From SYFY01 sp043719475 (lineage in GTDB: Bacteria; Pseudomonadota; Gammaproteobacteria; Pseudomonadales; Azotimanducaceae), in the NCBI GenBank assembly GCA_043719475.1, contig JAYSTS010000042.1, positions 1-24,206 on the forward strand: DNA of 24,206 nucleotides, written 5' to 3'. Every line of letters begins with the position of its first letter. The first letter of the stretch is position 1. This document shows positions 1 to 7,697 of this stretch, in pieces. The translations under genes were made by a program, and so were the position numbers. The notes under the pieces are model-generated. The model searched no databases, was not told where the DNA came from, and saw only the letters and a program-made list of their open reading frames with translations.

Positions 1-89
1 GCGCGCGCAGGCGTGCTTGACAGCACGTCGAGCACGCGGAGGGAGCACGCCCAGTGTTTTCGCTGCTATCGGCGTCCGCAGTAGGTCAT

Positions 90-260
90 TCATGAATAGT
101 GCGGGCGAGAGGTCTGGATCAGCACCCATTCATGAGTGCATCGCCGGCCTGACAGCGTTCGGTAGTCGGCCTGTGTCATGCGCACTTCATGAACTGTCGA
201 CTGCTGCCCTTGAACCGTAACCTGGTAAAGGTCTTCTTCAATATGCGTCACGCTGATCAC
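90..260 (-). pseudogene. 3'-truncated small conserved proteobacterial protein
   Basis: The GTG at 260 is the best start because a GGAGG sits a few bases upstream; the more distal GTG at 272 would lie on top of that ribosome site. The product begins MISVTHIEEDLYQVTVQG and continues with a strand-rich segment ending in LSG. From memory this matches the N-terminal half of a family of roughly 90-residue proteobacterial proteins that normally continue with a helical part containing SFEFLLERE and ending RYFPEYE. That second half is absent: after LSG the frame runs about 15 unrelated residues to a TGA, and neither other frame restores it. I infer a truncated or recombined gene. Function of the family is unknown to me. 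A genuine 56-residue variant cannot be excluded. Confidence 0.4.
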
Positions 261-340
261 GCTTTCCTCCACGGCCTGTGCTGTCTTGTCACGGCATCGC
301 TAGATCACCGACGCTCTGCGAATGCGTGCTGGAGCTTGTC

Positions 341-802
341 ATGACCTCCCCATCGCTTGCTGATCTCGTGGCAGAGCTGGAAGCCACCTGGTACGAGAAA
401 ATTCCAATCACCAAGGCCATGCAGGCCAGAGTTGCGTCATTTGATGGCAATACGCTGGTTGTCGCAGCCGCGCTGGGCCCAAACATCAACCTTCATGGTA
501 CTGCCTTTGCTGGCAGCCTCTACACCGTTTGCGCGCTCACCGGCTGGAGCATGCTTCACCTGCAGACTCGTCTGCATGCTTGTGAAGGTTCCATTGTGCT
601 CGCCAGCGGCCATATCGACTACCACAAACCAGTGCGCGAAGATCTGGTGGCAACGTGTGTGTTCGGTAATCAGGAAGAGGCCTTCGCGCAGCTTGCCGCC
701 AGTGGAAAGGCAAGATTTCCCTTAACTGCCACTATCCCAGACGCGGATCTTGATGCCGCAGTATTCAAGGGCGAATACGCGCTGCTGCGTCGGGCTCACT
801 GA
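341..802 (+). CDS. YiiD_C-type thioesterase (hotdog fold)
   Basis: Predicted protein of 153 residues. The ATG at 341 is preceded by GGAG six bases upstream, so I prefer it to the longer frame opening at 278, whose extra residues look non-coding. The sequence resembles the thioesterase domain found at the C-terminus of E. coli YiiD (FabY): an N-terminal helix ending in the IPITKAM motif, then NINLHGTAFAGSLYT, where the H-G-T-AFAGS pattern is the hotdog signature, and a later GHIDYHKPV strand. Such stand-alone domains are thought to act on acyl-CoA or acyl-ACP in the cytoplasm; the substrate here is unknown. It ends 26 bp from the convergent LLM pseudogene and has no obvious operon partner. Family assignment is firm, function less so. 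Confidence 0.85.
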   Translation: MTSPSLADLVAELEATWYEKIPITKAMQARVASFDGNTLVVAAALGPNINLHGTAFAGSLYTVCALTGWSMLHLQTRLHACEGSIVLASGHIDYHKPVREDLVATCVFGNQEEAFAQLAASGKARFPLTATIPDADLDAAVFKGEYALLRRAH

Positions 803-828
803 CACATCAGTGGTAACCCGCTGGCCAT

Positions 829-1438
829 TCAGAGCTTCTCGGACAACGCGGTGAGTTCATCCAGTTGCCGCTGATACTGGACCGCTTCGTCGTATCGCAG
901 CGCGCAGATCAGTCGTTCGACGCCCAGCTCCTGATAGGCGTCGATTTGCGAGAGGGCCGCCCCCCGGTCTTTCATTGACATCGACGCGAGCACGGTTACC
1001 GGACCACTGGTCACACCACGATCAGCGGCCATTCGCGCAAACACTGCCAGATCTTCCGCCAATGCCTGTGGACTGCGGGTCATGGGCAGCCAGCCGATAC
1101 CAACCCCCAACAGCAAGCGCAGTCCAGTGAGCTCGTGAACCGTCGCAATCGCCTCGGGCTGTTACGATGGGCCGTGGGCAGTGTCGGTCGATACGGAAGA
1201 ATCAGCGCGCCTGTTCCCAGCTTGATCCTTGATGTGAAACCGCCCAGGCAGGCCAGCGTCGTCAGGGGATCCGTGTAGCGACCTCCGCTGCCTTCCGAAT
1301 CATCGGGCGGAATGGCGATGTGATCCGTGATCCAGACGGACTCAAAAAGCCGTTGGCTTCGGCTTGACAGGCACACGCACGCATCGTTGCTGCCTGGCTT
1401 TGCGGCCCCATATTGCGCATGGTCACTCCGATGTGCAT
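829..1438 (-). pseudogene. LLM-class flavin-dependent oxidoreductase, decayed
   Basis: Three pieces in different frames join into a bacterial luciferase-like (F420/FMN) oxidoreductase of the TIGR03619 type. The N-terminus starts at ATG 1438 (MHIGVTMRNMG) and runs to EANGF. It then shifts frame at the five-base A run 1344-1348 into ESVWITDHIAIP and IKLGTGALILPYRP. A second shift near 1151-1175 leads into EAIATVHELTGLRLLLGVGIGWLP. Directly after GIGWLP the text jumps to a C-terminal segment (QALAEDLAVFARMAADRG to the TGA at 829). Compared with the usual length of about 280 residues, some 90-100 residues of the middle of the barrel are missing. Two shifts plus a deletion make a working enzyme very unlikely. 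The start lies directly behind the stop of the decayed membrane gene at 1440-1874, suggesting a former operon. Confidence 0.8.
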
Positions 1439-1439
1439 G

Positions 1440-1874
1440 TCACACGCCTACAAGACGAGCGTCCGAGCGACGCTTGCGCCAGGTCCAGACACGCAGCCCA
1501 AGCCCGCCGAAGGAGACGATCACAAACAATCAGTACCACGGTAGTTCGAGCGCACCACCCACCTATGATTGCGCGAAGATCAACCAGATGTGGTGCATGC
1601 CAAACGTGTGCAGGCGCTTCCGCCATCGACCCATGAACCGCATGGAGAAGTTGTTGGAGATCGCCGCCATCATCCAAAACAGGACATAGGCAAAACCGTC
1701 GAAAATGACCGTAACAGTCTCAATTAGGGCACCCGTCTGTCGGAAGTACAGCACGATGTAGACAAAGTGCAGCCCATACGCGTAGAGATCAGCAGGATCT
1801 GCGAACGCTGGCGCCAACCCCATGGAGACGGTGAGTGAGACGATCACCGCCAGGTATATGAGTGTCTTGCTCAC
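1440..1874 (-). pseudogene. small multi-pass membrane protein with two in-frame stops
   Basis: An ATG at 1874 opens 103 codons with an N-terminal hydrophobic segment (IYLAVIVSLTVSMGLAPAFA) and two further hydrophobic stretches (LHFVYIVLYF and a segment around VIFDGFAYVLFWMM), ending HHIWLIFAQS at a TAG (1563-1565). The same frame continues beyond that stop, crosses a TGA at 1530-1532, and then encodes a good transmembrane segment with a basic tail (LFVIVSFGGLGLRVW, then TWRKRRSD) ending at TGA 1440-1442. A transmembrane helix closed by a basic tail in the same frame indicates that an original protein of about 145 residues has been interrupted twice. It is two bases from the start of the LLM pseudogene. 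I do not recognise the family with certainty; it vaguely recalls ferric-reductase-like membrane proteins. Confidence 0.55.
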
Positions 1875-1907
1875 GTGAATTTGCGCAGTCTCCTCGAATG
1901 GGCAGCT

Positions 1908-2312
1908 TCACAACTCCGGATAGGGGTCTTTCGAATCGAGCTTGAACGAAAGCGTGCTGCGCCGATCCGGTGCGGGTACCGCACGACCATCCTTTCGCGC
2001 GGGTTGGAAACGCCAGCTCCTGACGGTTTCAATAGCTGCATGATCAAACACCATCGGCGGCTGCGAGGTGATGACCATAGCGTTTTCAACGCTACCCGTT
2101 TGTGTCACGTCATAACCGACAACCACCTCGCCTTCGAGTTGTTCTGCCCGCGCAGTTGCAGGGTAGACAACCTCCTGGCCACCAATCAGCAACGGCGGCC
2201 GATCGCCGCTGGCACAGCCTGCCAGAAACACGAGACAGAGGCTGACGATCAGACACAGCGTCCAGGACCCGCTTTCGTGTTCTTGTCTGCGCGAAAAAAC
2301 GTACTGATCCAT
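1908..2312 (-). CDS. TonB C-terminal domain lipoprotein
   Basis: The ATG at 2312 gives 134 residues. A hydrophobic leader follows a short polar N-terminus and ends in the lipobox LAGC, so the product is predicted to be a lipoprotein. The rest is a single TonB C-terminal domain: YPATARAEQLEGEVVVGYDV, a turn, VITSQPPMVFDHAAIETVRSW, then RFQPARKDGRAVPAP and a final strand. The YP-A-A...G-V-V-Y/F and A-V-W-FQPA patterns are typical. Unlike classical TonB it has neither an inner-membrane helix nor a Pro-rich periplasmic spacer, so it may not transduce proton-motive force. Similar single-domain proteins are widespread with unknown roles. The frame is open upstream to 2648, but that extension overlaps the divergent gene at 2343 and would hide the leader, so I reject it. 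Confidence 0.8.
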   Translation of the reverse strand: MDQYVFSRRQEHESGSWTLCLIVSLCLVFLAGCASGDRPPLLIGGQEVVYPATARAEQLEGEVVVGYDVTQTGSVENAMVITSQPPMVFDHAAIETVRSWRFQPARKDGRAVPAPDRRSTLSFKLDSKDPYPEL

Positions 2313-2342
2313 GAAATTCCGGCCGCGTGGTAATCTGCTGAT

Positions 2343-2654
2343 ATGCGCAACATACGACAAAACGTGCTCGTGCTGTACCTGGAAACCTCGGCCCTGGATT
2401 CGCGAACCATTGCCTGGTCGACTTATGAAGGTGCAAGCACCGCCCGTCACGATGCAGGAGACGCCGATTCGCCACCTTACGACACCGGGCTCGCTGCTTT
2501 GCGCGATGGCTGGCGTCTCATTCAGGCGTCCCAACTGCAGCAGCATGCAGCGGGTGATGAATTTCGGGTGGGTTACCTGAAGTACGAATTCTTCTTTGAG
2601 CAACTGGTGGACACGGACAGCTCCTCGCCAACACCACAGGAGACGCAACCATGA
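2343..2654 (+). CDS. small conserved hypothetical protein at head of dioxygenase operon
   Basis: Predicted 103 residues. The N-terminus reads VLVLYLETSALD, followed by a polar segment, then DAGDADSPPYDTGLAALRDGWRLIQASQLQ and a C-terminal KYEFFFEQLV strand. From memory this resembles small proteins found beside acyl-CoA metabolism genes in proteobacteria, with the same PPY/F..GL.ALGDGWR..Q.SQ and L.YEF.FE..V signature; I know no established function. Its TGA overlaps the ATG of the PhyH gene by four bases (ATGA), indicating translational coupling. The ATG at 2343 lacks a clear Shine-Dalgarno and lies only 30 bp from the divergent tonB-domain start, so the promoters must be squeezed into or beyond that gap. 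Confidence 0.65.
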   Translation: MRNIRQNVLVLYLETSALDSRTIAWSTYEGASTARHDAGDADSPPYDTGLAALRDGWRLIQASQLQQHAAGDEFRVGYLKYEFFFEQLVDTDSSSPTPQETQP

Positions 2655-3592
2655 ACAAACCAGCCAATATTCGGTTATCCACGCTGCAGATGGCTCATTT
2701 CGCAGCCCGCGGATTCCTGCGGCTCGACGAAGTCGTACCTGACACCATCAATCAGCGGTTTCTCGCCGATGTGGGTCACGTGCCTGCGACCGAAGTGGAT
2801 AGCCTGTGGAAACACTACGGCAAGATCATGCATTCCAGCGCAATTCCCTTGGTCGACCCAGGTACGCCGCTGGCCTGCGCTTATCCGCAGGACAGCGCAG
2901 TGGCGTCCATTCTTGGTTTGCCTCGGGTGCAAGGTGCGATTGAAAGTCTGGTCGGTGCCAACAGTGTTGTTGACCACCACTTCCTGCACATCACCTTCCC
3001 AGGACGACTCTACGCAGCGGCGGGGCAGCCGCATGCTGCGCAAGCCACGCATCAGGACTCAACCATCGATCCACGTCGCGCCTTCGACATGCAGATGATG
3101 TACTTTCCCCATGATGTCACCCGGGACATGGGTGGTACCCGGTTCATACCTGGCACACATCTGCGCGTCGTGAGTGAGGCCGCGATTGCGCGTTATCAGA
3201 ATGTGAAGGGTCAGCAGCACATGGTCTGCAAGGCTGGCACGCTGCTCTTCCTGCACCACGGAATCTGGCATGGCGGTGGTCGCAACGACTCCGAGCGACT
3301 GCGTTACATGTTCAAGATCCGCATGTGTCCTACGGCGCCACAGACCCTGTTGTGGGATACACACGATCTTGAAACCCGCTCGGAGGCAAGGCCGATCTTC
3401 TGGAACAGCAACCCAAGCAATGCGCAGACCATCGAATCTGTTCTCATGACACCCGAGCCCTGGTTCGAAGCCGACACCGGTCGGCTCGAGTTCGTCAATC
3501 GCATCAAACTCTGGCGCTATCTCAGCGGAAACAAAGGCTGGGACGCGGATTATTGGCTGACGCGTATCGAGAATGATTACGGCAACGCATGA
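2651..3592 (+). CDS. phytanoyl-CoA dioxygenase (PhyH) family protein
   Basis: Predicted 313 residues, the usual length for PhyH-like Fe(II)/2-oxoglutarate dioxygenases. The iron facial triad is visible: H134-x-D136 in ATHQDS and the distal H207 in HHGIWHGGG. Arg216 or Arg218 in SERLRYMFKIR would bind the 2-oxoglutarate carboxylate. GGTRFIPGTHL between them is a family hallmark. The protein has no signal peptide and should be cytoplasmic. It sits second in an operon, overlapping the upstream small gene and the downstream DUF2970 gene by four bases each. A second 2OG oxygenase of another branch follows, so the two may hydroxylate the same compound. The fold and chemistry are well supported; the substrate is unknown and phytanoyl-CoA itself should not be assumed. 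Confidence 0.88.
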   Translation: MNKPANIRLSTLQMAHFAARGFLRLDEVVPDTINQRFLADVGHVPATEVDSLWKHYGKIMHSSAIPLVDPGTPLACAYPQDSAVASILGLPRVQGAIESLVGANSVVDHHFLHITFPGRLYAAAGQPHAAQATHQDSTIDPRRAFDMQMMYFPHDVTRDMGGTRFIPGTHLRVVSEAAIARYQNVKGQQHMVCKAGTLLFLHHGIWHGGGRNDSERLRYMFKIRMCPTAPQTLLWDTHDLETRSEARPIFWNSNPSNAQTIESVLMTPEPWFEADTGRLEFVNRIKLWRYLSGNKGWDADYWLTRIENDYGNA

Positions 3593-3828
3593 CAACGCCT
3601 GACCTAAAACCGGTGCATGATCCGGAGCCGCACAAGTCACTGACCTTCTGGCAGATGGCGCTGAGTACGCTGGCAGCAGCGTTTGGCGTTCAGTCGAGTG
3701 CCAATCGCAATCGCGACTTCACAAAAGGCAAAGCCTCGCATTTCATATTGTTCGGCATCGGCTTCACCATCATCTTCGTTCTCATCGTCGTCACCGTGGT
3801 CCGAACGGTGCTCGGTAACGTGTCCTGA
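3589..3828 (+). CDS. DUF2970 domain membrane protein
   Basis: A 79-residue protein with the DUF2970 pattern: FWQMALSTLAAAFGVQSSANRNRDF followed by GKASHFILFGIGFT and one transmembrane segment (about residues 52-75). DUF2970 is a short family common in beta- and gammaproteobacteria with no known function; an inner-membrane location is expected. Its ATG overlaps the stop of the PhyH gene and its TGA is six bases before the next ATG, so it belongs to the dioxygenase operon. Its presence between two soluble oxygenases is unexplained. Confidence 0.85.
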   Translation: MTTPDLKPVHDPEPHKSLTFWQMALSTLAAAFGVQSSANRNRDFTKGKASHFILFGIGFTIIFVLIVVTVVRTVLGNVS

Positions 3829-3834
3829 AAACGA

Positions 3835-4764
3835 ATGGCCAGCATCCGCATCCCGACTATCGATCTGCGCAATCCCGATCATCATTCCCTGATCGACGCC
3901 TGTCGGCACTGGGGAATATTCCAGCTCGCAGGACACTGCATCCCGGCTGCGACAATTACCGATCTGCGACAAGCCAGCCAACAGCTATTCGGCCTATCGA
4001 CTGCCGAGAAACAAACGATCGAACGAACCCGCGAGAACCCCTGGGGTTACTTTGATCGGGAGCTGACCAAAAGCGTGCCTGACTGGAAAGAGATATTCGA
4101 TGTTGGTCCGTTTTATGGCACGTCCATCCCGCAATGGCCAACAGGACTGTCGGGCTTTCGTCGAGCGCTTGAGAACTACACAGCGGAAGTCCACGCGTTG
4201 TCATTGCAAGTTCTGGGGATGATTGTCGACGGACTTGGCATGCACGAGGAGCGGGTCGTCAAAGCGTTCGAGCAGCACACCAGTTTTCTACGGCTGAACC
4301 ACTACCCCCGATGTCCTGACCCAGCGGGCGCAGACAGTCCAACAGTTCCTGCCAGCGGACGACTCGGTATCGGACATCACACCGATGCAGGCGCTCTCAC
4401 GATTCTTGATCAAGCAGATGTTCCGGGACTACAGGTGCTGCACGACGGCGTGTGGCATCTGGTACCACCTGAGCCCGGTACCTTCACCGTCAATATCGGT
4501 GACGTCGTCCAGGTCTGGTCAAATGATGATTACCCGGCGCCCTTGCATCGTGTCATCGCGAATCAGGACCACGAGCGTTACTCAACCGCTTACTTCCTCA
4601 ATCCGCCTGCTGACTTCACCTACGCGCCTGCGTTATCAACCGACGTTCAATCCAGGCCACGGTATCGACCGATTCTGTGGCGTGAATTTCGGCAGCGCCG
4701 TGCGGCCGGAGACTTCGCCAACTACGGGGAGGAAGTGCAGATCTCGGACTACCGGATCAACTGA
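3835..4764 (+). CDS. isopenicillin N synthase-type Fe(II)/2OG dioxygenase
   Basis: Predicted 309 residues. The N-terminal DIOX_N region (IPTIDLR, then ACRHWGIFQLAGHCIP) is followed by the C-terminal 2OG-FeII_Oxy domain. The metal ligands are H182-x-D184 in GHHTDAGALTILDQ and H238 in PLHRVI. R248 and S250 in HERYSTAYFL form the RxS that binds 2-oxoglutarate. The NHYPRCP motif near residue 155 is also typical. The RxS argues for a 2OG-dependent enzyme rather than an IPNS-like oxidase. Such bacterial proteins oxidise varied small molecules; the substrate is not predictable here. The gene is last in the operon beginning at 2343, six bases after the DUF2970 gene, and ends 14 bp from the convergent kinase gene. 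Confidence 0.88.
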   Translation: MASIRIPTIDLRNPDHHSLIDACRHWGIFQLAGHCIPAATITDLRQASQQLFGLSTAEKQTIERTRENPWGYFDRELTKSVPDWKEIFDVGPFYGTSIPQWPTGLSGFRRALENYTAEVHALSLQVLGMIVDGLGMHEERVVKAFEQHTSFLRLNHYPRCPDPAGADSPTVPASGRLGIGHHTDAGALTILDQADVPGLQVLHDGVWHLVPPEPGTFTVNIGDVVQVWSNDDYPAPLHRVIANQDHERYSTAYFLNPPADFTYAPALSTDVQSRPRYRPILWREFRQRRAAGDFANYGEEVQISDYRIN

Positions 4765-4778
4765 CACGCGAGCATCAA

Positions 4779-5747
4779 TCAGATTGGGAGCGACGTGCGC
4801 ACCCGGTCAATACAGGTGCGCATCATGTCCTCGCGCTCGATGCAATCCAGAACGAACCGGAATTGTCGTGCCGCACGAACCAGGTTTTCTCCCCTTTCGC
4901 TCACTTTGAACCAGATATCACCCTCGGCATGGTCAAGCAGATAGCGAACCCCAAGGGTGCTGGCGACATACCGAGGAGCAAGCACCAGTTCCTCCATCGT
5001 CGGGCGTGGCAAATACGGCAGAAAACCCTCCGCAAGAGCGGTAAAAACAGACGGCTCCACGACCCCACCAACAACACATGCACTGCGCACCAGATCGCCC
5101 CAGTCCAATCCCCAGTGGCCGGGCATGAGTGTGTCCAGATCGACTACCGCGAGAACCCGGTCCGATCCCTGAGCGAACAGCAGATTTTCGAACTTGCAGT
5201 CACCATGTACATGGCCAGTGTTGTGGGTAAACAAACTCGTCAACGGACGGTGCGCTTCGATCAGCGCGCGCCACTCGGTGGGAACACGCATGTCATCGAA
5301 ACGATCCAGATAATGGTCGAACTGGTGAAACCCGCGGATTGAGGCCATCAACTGTGGCGGCGGTAAATCTGCCAGGGATCGCTGGAAAACACCAAACGCG
5401 GCGCCCGCTGCACGGGCCTGATAAACACTTTCGGGCCGCTTTCTCGCGATACTGCCATCAACAAAGCGCCAAACACGCCACACTTCACCATCGATCAACG
5501 CAAACCCTTTTTGATCTCGCGTCGGACGCAGACTCGGCACCAGATGCGGGTCGATGTGCGCCAGGACCCGCTGGATGTTGTGCATCACTAACTGTGGATC
5601 AACGAAGACACGTCGATTGATCTGTTGCAGCACCCACCGCTCATCGGCCTCGGTCACGAGCCAGGTGTGATTGATGTGTCCCGCGCCGAGCGGTTCAATG
5701 GTCGAAGGCTCCCCCCAGTGGTCCGCAAATGCTGCCTGAGGATTCAC
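4779..5747 (-). CDS. APH-fold sugar kinase, N-acetylhexosamine 1-kinase-like
   Basis: Predicted 322 residues. The GTG start at 5747 overlaps the TGA of the hexosaminidase gene (GTGA), indicating translational coupling. The N-terminus has GAGHINHTWLV and VLQQINRRVF, then VMHNIQRVLAHI; this opening is characteristic of the NahK (LnpB) branch of the phosphotransferase family. The catalytic loop is H181-G-D183-C-K-F-E-N188 and the metal-binding Asp is D203 in VVDLDTLMPGHWGLDWGDL. NahK phosphorylates GlcNAc or GalNAc at the anomeric carbon in the cytoplasm. Position directly behind a beta-N-acetylhexosaminidase supports a role in phosphorylating the released amino sugar. Family assignment is strong; exact sugar and 1-phosphate chemistry are inference. 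A different small-molecule kinase remains possible. Confidence 0.82.
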   Translation of the reverse strand: MNPQAAFADHWGEPSTIEPLGAGHINHTWLVTEADERWVLQQINRRVFVDPQLVMHNIQRVLAHIDPHLVPSLRPTRDQKGFALIDGEVWRVWRFVDGSIARKRPESVYQARAAGAAFGVFQRSLADLPPPQLMASIRGFHQFDHYLDRFDDMRVPTEWRALIEAHRPLTSLFTHNTGHVHGDCKFENLLFAQGSDRVLAVVDLDTLMPGHWGLDWGDLVRSACVVGGVVEPSVFTALAEGFLPYLPRPTMEELVLAPRYVASTLGVRYLLDHAEGDIWFKVSERGENLVRAARQFRFVLDCIEREDMMRTCIDRVRTSLPI

Positions 5748-7678
5748 TTCAATCGATCAGCCAGCACAAGCAGCACGGCGGGCATGTACTCACCATGCGG
5801 ACGAAACAGTTGCAACAACCGTGATCGGGCATCGGCCTTCACAAGGCTACCAGCCAGATAATCCAGCATGACGCCTGCGCCTTCCCCGATCGCTCCGAAC
5901 ACCGGCATCACATCTTCCGTCACCCGGTTACTAACTGAAAAAGCGCGCCAGCGTTGACAAGCACGTACCAGTTCCGCGTCCGGCAACTCTTGCACCGCAA
6001 GTGCGGACAGACTTTCTGGCAACAGAAAATCGACCGCTCGATCAAGTGTGGACTCCGTGGTGTATGGCCGGGCCTGAGGCATTTCCGATCCACGGATTCG
6101 CGCGTTGAGGGCGACCTCTCCCAGCAACCGTGCATACCACTTCACCGGTTCACACAACTCGATGATTTCCAGCGCCGAATCCTCGGCCATGATTGCTGAA
6201 AGTTGTTGCCGCTGATTGGCAAGCTCTGCCTTGATGAAGTCAGGGTACCGTGCCAGTAGCCGAATCGGATCGTCAGTGTCCGGGTCGATAGACCAGAGCA
6301 ACTCTGCAATCGCAGGTAACCGGCTCCAAAGCCGCCCCGGCAGACAGTGCTGATCAACGAGCTCACCCCATAGGCAGGCTTCTCCGCCAACGACCTTGCC
6401 CGAAGTGGTTCCCTCGGCGAGGGTTGACTGCTTGCGCCATGCATGTGTCCACCGCATTCCGGCTGCCACGTGCTCAAAGCGTGGATCGGTTAGTAACGCA
6501 TCCTCTTGGGCCAGTAGTTCATCCTCAGGTGCGGCTGGGTCGTACTGGCCATGCACTGCACCGGGATAGAACAGATCAAGGTAGTAACCGGATGACACGA
6601 TACAGTCGTATCCTGAGTCAAGCGCTCTGTCGCGGGCTGTCGCCCCTCGCCAGCTCTGCACCAGCAAATTGGGTGGCATCTCCTCATGCAACACCTCATC
6701 CCAGCCAATCGCCTTGCGATCACGGCTAACAAGACTCATCACCACGCGCCGGTTGAAGTACGCCTGCAGCGCAGCGGAATCCGCCAACCCCTGCCGCGCC
6801 ATGAATGCCTGCACACCCGCATGATCACGCCACCAGGAGGAGTGCACTTCATCACCGCCGATGTGTACGTATTCATCGGGGAAGACAGCTACGACTTCAG
6901 CCAGCAAATCATCGATCGCCGCATACACCGATTCATCGGCAGCGTTCAGGCAGCCGGGATGCACGCCAAAGCGTGTGCTTGGTTTTGTTTCGTTTTTTGG
7001 TTTCGCTTCGTCTTTTAGTATCGCTTCGCTGGGACCCCATTCCGGGTAGGCCGTGAGCCAGCTTGTGACATGGCCAGGCATGTCGAGTTCGGGAACTACC
7101 CGCACACCGCGGTCGGCGGCGTATGCAACCAGACCCACGAGCGCTGCCTGTGTGTAGTGTTCTGCACTAGCCAGTTTCGGGAAACGATGTGACTGAAAAC
7201 GAAACCCCTGGTCATCTGAAAGATGCAGGTGCAACACATTCAGTTTGAGCCACGCCATCCCGTCAATGACCCGCTCAAGAAGTGGAATTGGCAGAAATCG
7301 TCGAGCCGGATCGAGCATGAGCCCGCGCCACGGAAAACGCGGACCATCTTCCATATGGCAATGAGGGATACCCTCGGGCCTTGCAAGTTGCGCAAGTGTC
7401 GTCAGTCCATGCAGCGCACCCCAGATCGAGTGCGCCTGGATGACCACGCCTGATGCACCTGCCTCAAGCGTGTAACTTTCATCCTGGCCTGTTTGAGGTG
7501 CTGCCTCGGCGACCTCCCACCGCACCACAGTCATCAGGCCCGCGTCTGCGGACGAGGCAGCAAACAAGCGCTTTGCCGCACGTTCGACTCTCACCGCATC
7601 CGGACCCTCGCAGCGAATCACACGAGGCAGAACCACTCGTTCGGTCGCAAGGACTGCTCGTGTCGGCGAAGGCAGCAT
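5744..7678 (-). CDS. beta-N-acetylhexosaminidase, GH20
   Basis: Predicted 644 residues. An N-terminal GH20b-like domain (about 1-110) precedes the TIM barrel starting at GPRFPWRGLMLDPARRFLP. HLHLSDDQGFR, RVVPELDMPGH and HIGGDEVH with the catalytic D276-E277 pair are all present; E277 is the general acid and D276 orients the substrate acetamido group. The family removes terminal beta-linked GlcNAc/GalNAc by substrate-assisted catalysis. No signal peptide is visible after the ATG at 7678, so cytoplasmic action on imported oligosaccharides is likely. It follows the DUF1993 gene by 19 bp and overlaps the kinase gene. An imperfect 18-bp duplication inserts DEAKPK/NETKPS (residues 223-234) between the barrel strand ending DMPGH and the catalytic strand. 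Confidence 0.93.
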   Translation of the reverse strand: MLPSPTRAVLATERVVLPRVIRCEGPDAVRVERAAKRLFAASSADAGLMTVVRWEVAEAAPQTGQDESYTLEAGASGVVIQAHSIWGALHGLTTLAQLARPEGIPHCHMEDGPRFPWRGLMLDPARRFLPIPLLERVIDGMAWLKLNVLHLHLSDDQGFRFQSHRFPKLASAEHYTQAALVGLVAYAADRGVRVVPELDMPGHVTSWLTAYPEWGPSEAILKDEAKPKNETKPSTRFGVHPGCLNAADESVYAAIDDLLAEVVAVFPDEYVHIGGDEVHSSWWRDHAGVQAFMARQGLADSAALQAYFNRRVVMSLVSRDRKAIGWDEVLHEEMPPNLLVQSWRGATARDRALDSGYDCIVSSGYYLDLFYPGAVHGQYDPAAPEDELLAQEDALLTDPRFEHVAAGMRWTHAWRKQSTLAEGTTSGKVVGGEACLWGELVDQHCLPGRLWSRLPAIAELLWSIDPDTDDPIRLLARYPDFIKAELANQRQQLSAIMAEDSALEIIELCEPVKWYARLLGEVALNARIRGSEMPQARPYTTESTLDRAVDFLLPESLSALAVQELPDAELVRACQRWRAFSVSNRVTEDVMPVFGAIGEGAGVMLDYLAGSLVKADARSRLLQLFRPHGEYMPAVLLVLADRLK

Positions 7679-7697
7679 CGCTGTCGTCTGCGTTGTA

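Noticed and set aside
1908..2648. Extended 246-codon start for the TonB-domain protein
   Set aside because: The extension overlaps the divergent conserved gene and would bury the lipoprotein leader.
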